A stretch of DNA of 5,642 nucleotides from DATKMG01 sp035541995 (GCA_035541995.1 DATKMG010000209.1:1-5642), one strand, 5' to 3'. Positions 1 to 5,642 are shown, counted from the stretch's first letter. The notes: generated by a model not told the origin, from the letters alone. Made by a program: numbers and translations.

Positions 1-109
1 CGGCAACGAGGAGAGGCGAGTCCTTCCCGCTGTGGCCATGCGGGGCCTCTCCGTCATCAACAAGGGTTTTTATCTCATTCCACGTAGTCAAAGGCAGGAC
101 GAGTCTAGC
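1..109 (-). other. Open frame continuing past the C45 stop to the window edge; possible start of a downstream gene
   Basis: After the TAG stop of the C45 gene (110-112), the same minus-strand frame stays open for 36 codons to the window edge. The peptide looks protein-like: hydrophilic, including W-N-E-I-K-T-L-V-D-D-G-E-A-P-H-G-H-S-G-K-D-S-P-L-L-V-A, with roughly two thirds G or C at third codon positions. There is no ATG in the frame. A TTG at 91-89, 18 nt after the stop, is the only reasonable start, and no clear Shine-Dalgarno precedes it. It could be the N-terminus of a co-transcribed gene, a remnant, or a chance open frame; at this length chance is quite possible. I do not recognise the family. 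Confidence 0.22.
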
Positions 110-1297
110 CTAGGATTTCAATTTGAACTCCACATAATCGCTGTATTTTGTCACAACTTTATTCGGATCATTTGGGTCTTTCATTTCGCCCAGATAGAAT
201 TTCACCTTCATGCTCTTCGAGTCCAAATCATAGATTGAATGCCAGAGCGTCCTGGAGGTCGGCCATATTGGGTGGTAGTCGGGCATCCAGGGCGTAACCT
301 TAGAATGGATTTCCCTGATCTCATCCAGGGTGAATACGTTCTTGGATAGCGTCAGAGACTTAAGGATGTCCAGTCGCTCGATGCTTTCCGGAGGTGCATC
401 CGCCAGATCGGGATTCGAGAGCAGGTGATTTGTGACACACTGAATTCCGTCAGCCTCTACGATATGAGATTGATTTCGGTGGCGGGAGAATTCAAAAACA
501 AAGGACTTGCCTGTATTGTCAGCGACGAGATAATGCAGACGGAATAGCTGATAATACTGCTTTAACCATAGCAGGCTCCCTTTTGCTTCCTCCACATTTT
601 TGCAGTTATCCAGCAAATAACGCATGATTTGAACTTCATTTAAGCCGACCTCGAAGGAAGATTCCACGGGATGGCAGTCGGTATTGTTGACCTCATCACC
701 CAATACTGCCAGACTCAGCCCTTCCGAATTGATTCCTTCCACAGCACCACCCAATAAATCAGTCAAGCAAAGGTAGAGGGATGGGTACCCGGAGTCGGGA
801 TAGATTTCAAAGAGTACGGGTCTTGAACAGGAATGGGGCCTGCCCGCATTGACTTCGACAGGCATATCCAGGTTGCGACTTAAAATATTATGTTGGGTGG
901 CAGTTCGATTAGCAGGATAAAAAGCCACGGAACAAGTTGGCTGGCCAGGAAGGAACGGGAGAGAAGAGGCGCTTATTGCATAATCGTCTATATTGACCCT
1001 ATACTCGTCCGCTACACCCAGCATCCTCTGGTAATGTTGAGGATAATTCAGCTTGAAATATTGGTACTGTAGTTTATTCCTAATAGGATCTGGGGCCGCT
1101 TTGATTCCTACATTCAGGGACTTGGCAATCTGTGCCAGTGCTTTTCCGATCTCCCTATTGGTCCCCTGAATCCTATAGTACTGAGCTAGCAGGAAATCGT
1201 GATCGCTTCCAGCAATAACCCTGCCACGAATAGGGGTTTGAGCGAAGGACAATTGGGTAGTAAGAGCCAAATAGAACAGAATTAAATACCGTCTCAT
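110..1297 (-). CDS. Exported C45-family peptidase / acyltransferase-like Ntn hydrolase
   Basis: A complete 395-residue protein of the C45 group, whose founder is fungal acyl-CoA:6-aminopenicillanate acyltransferase. Members are self-cleaving N-terminal-nucleophile enzymes that hydrolyse or transfer amide-bound acyl groups. Residues 1-19 form a signal peptide (Arg-Arg, hydrophobic core, S-F-A before Q20), so it should act outside the cytoplasm. Family landmarks in order: the N-terminal helix motif G45-x-x-R-E-I-G-K-A (45-53); the presumed nucleophile Cys122 in T-C-S-V-A-F, released by cleavage after Thr121; R-N-L-D-M-P (141-146) with Asp144; G-I-N-S-E-G-L-S (188-195); H-Y-L-V-A-D (255-260); V-T-N-H (288-291) with Asn290, the probable oxyanion residue; and Arg349 in S-R-T-L-W-H-S-I-Y-D-L. 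Length and C-terminus look complete. The start is supported by a purine-rich site 7 nt upstream. It is divergent from the GH38-like gene. The family call is firm; the substrate is unknown, and a role in penicillin chemistry should not be assumed. Confidence 0.87.
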   Translation of the reverse strand: MRRYLILFYLALTTQLSFAQTPIRGRVIAGSDHDFLLAQYYRIQGTNREIGKALAQIAKSLNVGIKAAPDPIRNKLQYQYFKLNYPQHYQRMLGVADEYRVNIDDYAISASSLPFLPGQPTCSVAFYPANRTATQHNILSRNLDMPVEVNAGRPHSCSRPVLFEIYPDSGYPSLYLCLTDLLGGAVEGINSEGLSLAVLGDEVNNTDCHPVESSFEVGLNEVQIMRYLLDNCKNVEEAKGSLLWLKQYYQLFRLHYLVADNTGKSFVFEFSRHRNQSHIVEADGIQCVTNHLLSNPDLADAPPESIERLDILKSLTLSKNVFTLDEIREIHSKVTPWMPDYHPIWPTSRTLWHSIYDLDSKSMKVKFYLGEMKDPNDPNKVVTKYSDYVEFKLKS

Positions 1298-1304
1298 CTT
1301 TCAT

Positions 1305-1314
1305 CTCCCTTCCT
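1305..1314 (-). promoter_or_regulatory. Ribosome binding site of the C45 gene
   Basis: On the minus strand the sequence reads AGGAAGGGAG, followed by 7 nt and then the ATG at 1297. The GGGAG core at normal spacing supports this ATG. Another ATG overlaps the spacer but is in a different frame. Confidence 0.6.
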
Positions 1315-1410
1315 CAAGAATCTGCCGTGGCAATCCCGAACAATGCTTTGATGGTTCCGGAGTGCCATGGGAGATTGTCTGGGCCAAACCCGTTCTGGGG
1401 GAGGAATTCC

Positions 1411-1451
1411 GAAACGCAGGGACCCTCCCTCCCTAGCACATGAAACGCAGG
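1411..1451. repeat. 10-bp direct repeat GAAACGCAGG, two copies
   Basis: GAAACGCAGG occurs at 1411-1420 and again at 1442-1451, a 31-bp offset close to three helical turns. This could be a pair of operator half-sites for a regulator of the divergent genes, but two short copies may also be coincidence. Confidence 0.25.
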
Positions 1452-1471
1452 ACAGCCTGAAGAAGTTCGCA

Positions 1472-1498
1472 AGATGCGGAAAAAAATCTCCTGCATCT
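1472..1498. repeat. Inverted repeat, 8-bp stem with 11-nt A-rich loop
   Basis: AGATGCGG (1472-1479) pairs with CTGCATCT (1491-1498) with one G-T wobble, enclosing a loop that begins with a run of A. It lies in the divergent intergenic region. It could be an operator or a transcript hairpin. The T-rich loop on the minus strand is inside the hairpin, not after it, so it does not fit an intrinsic terminator. Confidence 0.3.
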
Positions 1499-1563
1499 CG
1501 GCATCCCGCTGAAGTTAGATTGACGGTTGGCCGCGACCTGAAATTCGAAGGAACTGGTGCGGT

Positions 1564-1604
1564 CTGGCCGTGAGGGATAGGGCAAATCCCGCAATAATGG
1601 CCAG
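1564..1604. repeat. Nested inverted repeat (two stacked stems)
   Basis: An outer stem pairs CTGGCC plus GT (1564-1571) with AT plus GGCCAG (1597-1604): eight pairs including one G-T. Inside it, GGGAT (1574-1578) pairs with ATCCC (1586-1590) around a 7-nt loop. An asymmetric internal loop (2 nt and 6 nt) separates the stems. In RNA this would be a stable interrupted hairpin in the 5' region of the GH38-like transcript if transcription starts upstream. No T tract follows, so it is not a terminator. Function is unknown. Confidence 0.35.
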
Positions 1605-1668
1605 CCTTCGACGCTCAATGCACCTGTGAAAGCAATTGGTACACACGTTTCCTCCCAATCCTGGTATT

Positions 1669-1697
1669 TTGAAGCTACCCCAGGCTCACAATACACA
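1669..1697 (+). promoter_or_regulatory. Weak sigma70-like promoter candidate for the GH38-like gene
   Basis: TTGAAG (1669-1674) and TACACA (1692-1697) are separated by 17 bp, which fits the -35/-10 layout, but both hexamers are imperfect. It would give a leader of about 135 nt. An A/T-rich stretch at 1745-1775 is an alternative promoter region. Confidence 0.2.
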
Positions 1698-1828
1698 GGT
1701 ATCGCCAACCCCCCGTCGCCTGCCGGGTGCAACGACCTGTCGTAGCTTTATATGGAATTTAAGGCGACTATATCTTCATGTTTGCCTAGTTGCCCCCATA
1801 TTAAGGAAAGGGATATCTTCTTGGGGTC

Positions 1829-1833
1829 GGAGG
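1829..1833 (+). promoter_or_regulatory. Ribosome binding site of the GH38-like gene
   Basis: GGAGG ends 7 nt before the ATG at 1841. This strong Shine-Dalgarno decides the start over the in-frame ATG four codons downstream and leaves a complete signal peptide. Confidence 0.75.
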
Positions 1834-1840
1834 ATTCCAT

Positions 1841-4435
1841 ATGAAAACCATAATGGCAGCACTGCTTATGTTGCTTCTCTCCCCGTCCCTGTTTTTCTCC
1901 GCCGACCCAGCGCGCATTTACATCGCCAATGATGATCACACGGACTACATGTGGAGTGGAAACGAGGCTGATTACAGTAGAGCATTCTGCAACATGATCG
2001 AATACTACCTTGATCGGGCGGATGCAACCCAAGACCAGCCTGCCGACTTCCAAGCTCGCTTCAACTGTGATGGCAGCCTCTGGATGTGGGAATATGAGCG
2101 CAACAACCCGGCTAATTTTGCTAGGCTGATCAGCCGCATCAAAGACGGTCACATTAGCGTGCCTCTGACGCCTCTTACCGTGTGTTACGGGGCCCAATCG
2201 GTCGAGGGAATCTTGCGCGGAATGTACTACGCCGGCCGAATCGAAAGACGTTACCACCTTAGATTCATCACGGCACAGCCGATGGAAGACCAGACCATGC
2301 CCTACGGGCTGGGTTCGCTTTTCGCCGGGGCCGGAGCCAGGTATTGCTGGATGGGGATCTGTAACTGCGCCACACGTGTTCCCGACAACACCTCACCTCG
2401 ACTCCACGAAATCTATTGGTGGCAGGGACGCGACAAGAGCAGGAAGGTATTAATTAAGTGGAATTCTATGCTCGCTCCCGGGGGCATACAGGACAGAAAC
2501 ATGAGCCTGGGAGGGTATGCTGAGGCCCGTTATCCTGACCGGATTGTGGATTTCATGCTCGGCAATTCGACCTACAAAAGCCTCTGGCCTTATCCGCTGA
2601 TAAGAGCTGCGTTTGGGAAGGGCTGGGACGATCTTGAGACCGAGACCACCCAGTTTGAAGACGTCTCCCGCCAGAAAAGCTCGCCCGGACTGCATGTAAG
2701 AAACTCCAACGAAATCGATTTCTTCCAGGATTTCGAGAGAACTTATGCCCAGGACCCGAGTTTTCCACACTACTCTGCAGCTTTCGGAAATGAATGGGAT
2801 CTCTATCCCGCATCGGCTTCCGAAATCACAGCCCGCGTGAAGCGGAGCATTGAGAAGCTCCGCAATGCAGAAGCGATGGCCACGCTAGTAAGCCTGAAGA
2901 ATCCCAAGTTCATGAATGGGCGAGAGACCGAACGAGATCTGGCATTTATGAACATGGGCCTTTACTTCAACCACGACTGGACGGCGGATCGTAACGTTGT
3001 TTGGAAAGATGCACTAGGCCATTGGGCAAGACGACTGGCTGGCCAAGTGGAAAGCTATGTCGACAAGTTGCAGAGTGAGGCCTCTTTCGCTTTGGGCAAC
3101 CTGATTCAGAAGAGTGATCAGAACACTCGGTTTTATGTGTTCAACCCGCTCAGCTGGGAGCGAACTGACGTCGCAGACTTCCCCTACTCGGAGCCTGCTC
3201 CGCTCCAGGTGATCGACCTTGCAACCGGCCAGGAGACTCCCTCACAGATTGTCACTGTCGGCAGCCACCAACAATACGTTCGTGTTCTTGCGCAGAAAGT
3301 GCCGTCAGTCGGGTTCAAAGTCTTCGAGATTCGTCCGGGTCAGGGACATCCCTTTGTTGACTCGATAAGTGCGAATGCTGGGAAGGGCTCACTGTCTAAC
3401 GAGTTCTATTCGTTGTTGGTGGGAGCAAATGGGGCAATAACCAGCCTCGTGGAGAAGTCGAGCCAGAGACAATTTGTGAAGGAAGTCAACGGAAGGGCCG
3501 TCAATGACCTGGGCCCAGGCAATGGGACCATGGAAGTAGAAAACGCAGGCATTGTGTCAGCCACACTGAAAATCAAGAATGTACCGTCTCCACTGATGCA
3601 CACTACCAGGGTTACCCTCTATCGCAATTCCGGCCGTATTGACATTCGGAACGAGATTACCCAGAACTTCGGTTCCGTTGGCGATAACCCGCCCGCATGG
3701 GCGTTCAGCTTCAATTTGAGTCCCCCTGATATCTGGCATGAGGAAGTGGGGGACATCATTCACGCCAGACTTCAGCCCGACGGGCATTATTCCAGTCATC
3801 ACGCCCGTTATGACTGGCTCACGCTTAATCATTTCGCCGACATGAGCGCTGGGGGTACAGGGGTGACGCTGGCCAAAGCTGACTGTCTCTTCATGAAGAC
3901 AGGAAGTAGCACTTTAACTTCATTGGATGTGACCACCCCGCAGATCAACGTTCTGGTTGGCGGGCAAATCGACGGCCCTAATCTGGGGGTCTACAATCAG
4001 GGAGGGGATGGTTATTTCCTGCAGCGGTTTGCCCTGCGAACTCACGGGGCCTATGATCAAACTGAAGCAATGAAGTTCGGCCTGGAGCACCAGAATCCTC
4101 TAGTGGCAGGGCCGGTTACTGGCAGCTCGACCTCCTACAGCGAGAACTCGCACAGTCTGCTGACAGTTAGTGACCCCAATGTGCTCTTGTGGGCATTGAA
4201 GCCGTCAGAAGATGGCATTCTGAACGCAGGAATCGCACTTCGCGTCTGGAACATGTCGGACTCAACTTCGAATCCTACAGTCAGGTTGACGGGGTGGGAT
4301 ATTCACTCTTCACAGCATGCGACGCACGTTGAGACTGTCACCGACGAAGTCCCGGTGGCTGACAGTTCGCTAATCATTACAGTACCCGGCAATGCCATTG
4401 AAACCTACTTGATCAGGGTGAGAAATCCGGGCTAA
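1841..4435 (+). CDS. Exported GH38-related glycoside hydrolase (alpha-mannosidase-like)
   Basis: A complete 864-residue enzyme. Residues 1 to about 21 are a signal peptide (Lys2, long hydrophobic run, cleavage near F-S-A before Asp22; no lipobox), so it is probably periplasmic or secreted. The N-terminal domain has the GH38 pattern: metal ligands His33 and Asp35 in D-H-T-D-Y-M-W (32-38); W-M-W-E-Y (81-85); Q-S-V-E-G-I-L-R (119-126), in the place of the usual E-S-L-x-R motif; Asp150 in P-M-E-D-Q-T-M-P-Y-G, aligning by position with the Asp nucleophile; G-W-D-D (261-264); G-N-E-W-D (316-320); and a helical segment ending in F-N-H-D-W-T-A-D (376-383), whose His378 fits the remaining metal ligand. 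The C-terminal beta domains show V-F-N-P-L-S-W-E-R-T-D (433-443), G-A-I-T-S-L-V-E-K (531-539), R-I-D-I-R-N-E-I (599-606) and A-L-K-P-S-E-D (785-791). GH38 enzymes are zinc/calcium-dependent retaining alpha-mannosidases. This branch diverges from the textbook nucleophile motif, so substrate and linkage are uncertain. The stop lies 6 nt before the repeat element. Confidence 0.85.
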   Translation: MKTIMAALLMLLLSPSLFFSADPARIYIANDDHTDYMWSGNEADYSRAFCNMIEYYLDRADATQDQPADFQARFNCDGSLWMWEYERNNPANFARLISRIKDGHISVPLTPLTVCYGAQSVEGILRGMYYAGRIERRYHLRFITAQPMEDQTMPYGLGSLFAGAGARYCWMGICNCATRVPDNTSPRLHEIYWWQGRDKSRKVLIKWNSMLAPGGIQDRNMSLGGYAEARYPDRIVDFMLGNSTYKSLWPYPLIRAAFGKGWDDLETETTQFEDVSRQKSSPGLHVRNSNEIDFFQDFERTYAQDPSFPHYSAAFGNEWDLYPASASEITARVKRSIEKLRNAEAMATLVSLKNPKFMNGRETERDLAFMNMGLYFNHDWTADRNVVWKDALGHWARRLAGQVESYVDKLQSEASFALGNLIQKSDQNTRFYVFNPLSWERTDVADFPYSEPAPLQVIDLATGQETPSQIVTVGSHQQYVRVLAQKVPSVGFKVFEIRPGQGHPFVDSISANAGKGSLSNEFYSLLVGANGAITSLVEKSSQRQFVKEVNGRAVNDLGPGNGTMEVENAGIVSATLKIKNVPSPLMHTTRVTLYRNSGRIDIRNEITQNFGSVGDNPPAWAFSFNLSPPDIWHEEVGDIIHARLQPDGHYSSHHARYDWLTLNHFADMSAGGTGVTLAKADCLFMKTGSSTLTSLDVTTPQINVLVGGQIDGPNLGVYNQGGDGYFLQRFALRTHGAYDQTEAMKFGLEHQNPLVAGPVTGSSTSYSENSHSLLTVSDPNVLLWALKPSEDGILNAGIALRVWNMSDSTSNPTVRLTGWDIHSSQHATHVETVTDEVPVADSSLIITVPGNAIETYLIRVRNPG

Positions 4436-4441
4436 AGACTT

Positions 4442-4474
4442 AACGCAAAGGCGCAAGGGCGCCAAGGCGAAGAG
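4442..4474 (+). repeat. Left arm: degenerate octamer tandem repeat
   Basis: The units read ACGCAAAG (4443-4450), GCGCAAGG (4451-4458), GCGCCAAG (4459-4466) and GCGAAGAG (4467-4474), with progressive decay inward. Within it GGCGC-AAGG-GCGCC (4450-4463) can form a 5-bp hairpin, but no T tract follows, so it is not a terminator on its own. Confidence 0.55.
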
Positions 4475-4621
4475 AGCCATTTAGAGTGTGTGCAGGTAGA
4501 CAACCCTTGATCAAATATGAACCGGTCGCCCAAAGGGCAAACGGGGTTTGGCTGATCCATCCAGGAGATCTGGGCTAAGATAAAGAAATTCCGGCGCCAA
4601 CATACTTTCCTAGGATTCAGG

Positions 4622-4641
4622 TTCATCGATGCTCATCTATG
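4622..4641. repeat. 10-bp tandem repeat, two copies
   Basis: TTCATCGATG (4622-4631) is followed directly by CTCATCTATG (4632-4641), matching at 8 of 10 positions. It lies just inside the right octamer arm, so the segment contains two different short-period tandem arrays. Degenerate TTCATCTRTG-type tandem words are, from memory, familiar in intergenic regions of environmental bacteria; a search is needed to confirm this. Confidence 0.4.
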
Positions 4642-4660
4642 TCGGAAATCTTTTCTGTTT

Positions 4661-4685
4661 CTTTGCGTCCTTGCGCCTTTGCGTT
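4661..4685 (-). repeat. Right arm: degenerate octamer tandem repeat, inverted relative to the left arm
   Basis: Read on the minus strand, the units are ACGCAAAG (4684-4677), GCGCAAGG (4676-4669) and ACGCAAAG (4668-4661). The first two, plus one flanking base, match the left arm exactly. Confidence 0.55.
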
Positions 4686-4694
4686 TATTTTTTT
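4669..4694 (+). terminator. Possible long-range terminator: right arm plus T tract
   Basis: Immediately outside the right arm the plus strand reads TTTATTTTTTT (4684-4694). In the GH38 transcript the right arm could pair over 17 bp with the left arm (4442-4458), putting a long stem directly before a U tract. The loop of about 210 nt makes efficient intrinsic termination doubtful. No other terminator is visible for the GH38-like gene. Confidence 0.25.
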
Positions 4695-4734
4695 GCGGCC
4701 AACAGCAACATTGGAACTGGGTGTCTCTGAGGAG

Positions 4735-4769
4735 AGAGCCGCAAGCTCTTCGCAGTCGGCGTGGCCACG
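4735..4769. repeat. Short hairpin and palindrome downstream of the minus-strand glycosidase-like gene
   Basis: AGAGC (4735-4739) pairs with GCTCT (4745-4749) around a 5-nt loop, and CGTGGCCACG (4760-4769) is a perfect palindrome. Both lie within 45 bp of the stop codon of the minus-strand gene (4776-4778). They might mark its transcript end, but no U tract follows on that strand. Confidence 0.2.
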
Positions 4770-4775
4770 AATTCG

Positions 4776-5642
4776 CTACACCCCCTTGCGCCACCCATCG
4801 GCATCAAAGCGCTTCAGTTCGATCGCCAACGCCCCATCTGCTTCGAGAGGTTGCTCACAAGCCCATCGGACCGGACGCAATACTCCCTTGGTCTCGATCT
4901 CAGCACGCAGTTTCAGCCGCTTGCCCTCCATTCCCGGCGGCAGCACGAAACTCGCCTCGCGGATCCTTCCTCCATACGGATGACCCGCATCGAGGCTCCC
5001 ACGCACCCGAAACTTCTCGTCTATACTCTCCAGTGAAAGGTGAAGCACTCCCGGCACCCCCGCCACGCCATCGTTTGTAACACAGACAATCACTTCACTG
5101 GTTCCATACCGCTTTCTCTGCCACACCCACGAAGGACGGACACGGTAACCCATCCTCTGTTGAAGGATCGCAAAGCCTCGTGGATAGCGCTCGTTGTAGC
5201 GCTTCAAATTTTCCCCTTCTGTCCACAGAGACCAGTAATTGCCACCCAGATCGAGCACATGCAGCATGGCCTTTTCCCGCAGATTAATGCCAGCCTCGTC
5301 CTCGGGAAGACCGGCAAGACTGTAATCCCGATACGCCCCGTCTTCCATCACCACAGCCAGCCATGGAGGACGGTTCGCCAAGGACTCAACTTGAATTGGT
5401 TCCTCGATATCCAGAATAGAGTCCGACCGCAGCCAGCAGCCTTCCCGCACACACATATCGTGCACTTCCCGGTTGCCCACCTGACTGATGTCGGGTTGCG
5501 TATTTACGGCCAATGGTGTCTTCTTCCAAGTATCAAGCTGGAGTCTCGTGAGTCCGACCATCGTTCGCTCTGCGGTGGGGTAGTCCGGAAATGGATTCTT
5601 CAAGTCGCTCGTGTGTCCTTCGCCCCAGAATCCGTACATCAT
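4776..5642 (-). CDS. Partial glycosidase-like protein: end of TIM barrel plus C-terminal beta-sandwich (DUF4832-like)
   Basis: The C-terminal 288 residues of a longer protein; the two Met codons at the edge are almost certainly internal. The visible part starts with M-Y-G-F-W-G-E-G-H (2-10), a strand end resembling the acid/base motif of TIM-barrel glycosidases, with Glu8 the candidate catalytic residue. Barrel-like strands and helices follow, including P-L-A-V-N-T-Q-P-D (43-51) and W-L-A-V-V-M-E-D-G (94-102), then N-Y-W-S-L-W-T-E-G-E-N (135-145). A linker with M-G-Y-R-V (164-168) leads to a beta-sandwich (about 170-288) with V-T-N-D-G-V-A-G-V-P (188-197), like the N-x-G-x-A-P strand of DUF4832 and related C-terminal domains. 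No export signal can be assessed. It converges on the GH38-like gene, suggesting a carbohydrate theme. That it is coding is clear; the family is a resemblance and the substrate is unknown. Confidence 0.72.
   Translation of the reverse strand: MMYGFWGEGHTSDLKNPFPDYPTAERTMVGLTRLQLDTWKKTPLAVNTQPDISQVGNREVHDMCVREGCWLRSDSILDIEEPIQVESLANRPPWLAVVMEDGAYRDYSLAGLPEDEAGINLREKAMLHVLDLGGNYWSLWTEGENLKRYNERYPRGFAILQQRMGYRVRPSWVWQRKRYGTSEVIVCVTNDGVAGVPGVLHLSLESIDEKFRVRGSLDAGHPYGGRIREASFVLPPGMEGKRLKLRAEIETKGVLRPVRWACEQPLEADGALAIELKRFDADGWRKGV

Larger units (their letters stand above)
1298..1840. other. Divergent intergenic region without a convincing gene
   Basis: These 543 bp separate the start codons of the two divergent exported-enzyme genes and must hold the 5' ends and promoters of both. 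Open frames of up to 99 codons exist on both strands (for example 1433-1732 minus, 1636-1932 plus). Their peptides have no recognisable domain, are rich in Cys, Arg and Pro as in out-of-frame translations, and lack good ribosome binding sites, so I do not call genes. The visible structure is a 10-bp direct repeat (1411-1420 and 1442-1451), inverted repeats at 1472-1498 and 1564-1604, and a weak sigma70-like promoter candidate at 1669-1697. No clear promoter for the C45 gene was found. Confidence 0.6.
4442..4685. mobile_element. MITE-like segment bounded by 17-bp perfect inverted repeats
   Basis: AACGCAAAGGCGCAAGG at 4442-4458 is repeated exactly in inverse orientation at 4669-4685. Similarity continues inward (6 of the next 9 positions), giving imperfect ends of about 26 bp. 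Each arm is a run of degenerate 8-mers of the form RCGCAARG: three recognisable units plus a decayed one on the left (4443-4474), three on the right (4684-4661 read on the minus strand). The roughly 190-bp interior has no credible gene. The size and terminal inverted repeats suit a non-autonomous miniature element or a pair of REP-like repeats. No target-site duplication is evident, so mobility is inference. It begins 6 nt after the GH38 stop codon, between convergent genes. Confidence 0.5.

Noticed and set aside
32..238. A 68-codon plus-strand open frame at the left edge
   Set aside because: It overlaps the 3' end of the C45 gene in antisense and has no ribosome site or recognisable domain.
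110..1297. Penicillin-biosynthesis acyltransferase
   Set aside because: Family C45 is broad in bacteria, and no beta-lactam biosynthesis gene is present; only the fold and catalytic residues are supported.
1433..1732. A 99-codon minus-strand open frame in the divergent intergenic region
   Set aside because: It has no recognisable domain, an amino-acid composition typical of non-coding translation, no clear ribosome site, and overlaps similarly long open frames on the other strand.
1748..2257. A 169-codon minus-strand open frame
   Set aside because: About 80% of it is antisense to the start of the well-supported GH38-like gene, and its peptide has no family signature.
4450..4463. Intrinsic terminator right after the GH38-like gene
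   Set aside because: The GGCGC-AAGG-GCGCC hairpin has only 5 bp and is followed by purine-rich sequence rather than a T run.
4442..4474. CRISPR array from the short repeats
   Set aside because: The units are 8 bp, degenerate and directly adjacent, with no unique spacers and no cas genes nearby.
4639..5080. Several plus-strand open frames of 91-133 codons
   Set aside because: They are antisense to the C-terminal part of the minus-strand glycosidase-like gene and are rich in Pro, Arg and Ser, as expected for shadow frames.

Overview
The window looks like chromosomal DNA of moderate G+C content (about half, judged by eye) from a free-living Gram-negative-type bacterium. The exported degradative enzymes and the intergenic micro-repeats resemble what is seen in Acidobacteriota, Planctomycetota and Verrucomicrobiota, but nothing here fixes the phylum. 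There is no rRNA, tRNA, CRISPR array, integrase or transposase gene.

Layout: (1) Bases 1-109 lie downstream of the first gene on the minus strand. They keep an open frame that runs off the left edge, in the same frame as the gene before it; its identity is unknown. (2) 110-1297, minus strand: a complete 395-residue exported Ntn-hydrolase of peptidase family C45 (acyl-CoA:6-aminopenicillanate acyltransferase-like fold). (3) 1298-1840: a 543-bp divergent intergenic region with no convincing gene, two short inverted repeats, one direct repeat and a weak promoter candidate. (4) 1841-4435, plus strand: a complete 864-residue exported glycoside hydrolase related to family GH38 (alpha-mannosidase-like). 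(5) 4436-4775: a convergent intergenic region, largely filled by a ~244-bp segment (4442-4685) bounded by 17-bp perfect inverted repeats built of degenerate 8-bp units. It also holds a 10-bp tandem repeat and a T tract just outside the right arm. (6) 4776-5642, minus strand: the C-terminal 288 residues of a protein with the end of a glycosidase-like TIM barrel plus a C-terminal beta-sandwich, resembling DUF4832-type proteins. Its start lies beyond the right edge.

How the genes work together: two exported enzymes (C45 amidase/acyltransferase-like and GH38-like) are divergently transcribed, and a second glycosidase-like gene converges on the GH38 gene. This suggests an accessory cluster for turning over glycans or acylated/amide compounds outside the cytoplasm. 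No SusC/SusD, regulator or transporter gene is visible, so a classical polysaccharide utilisation locus cannot be claimed and the shared pathway is inference only. The least conventional item is the inverted-repeat element after the GH38 stop codon, which may be a non-autonomous mobile repeat and may also act as a transcript 3' end. I did not find convincing evidence of a wholly new biological system.
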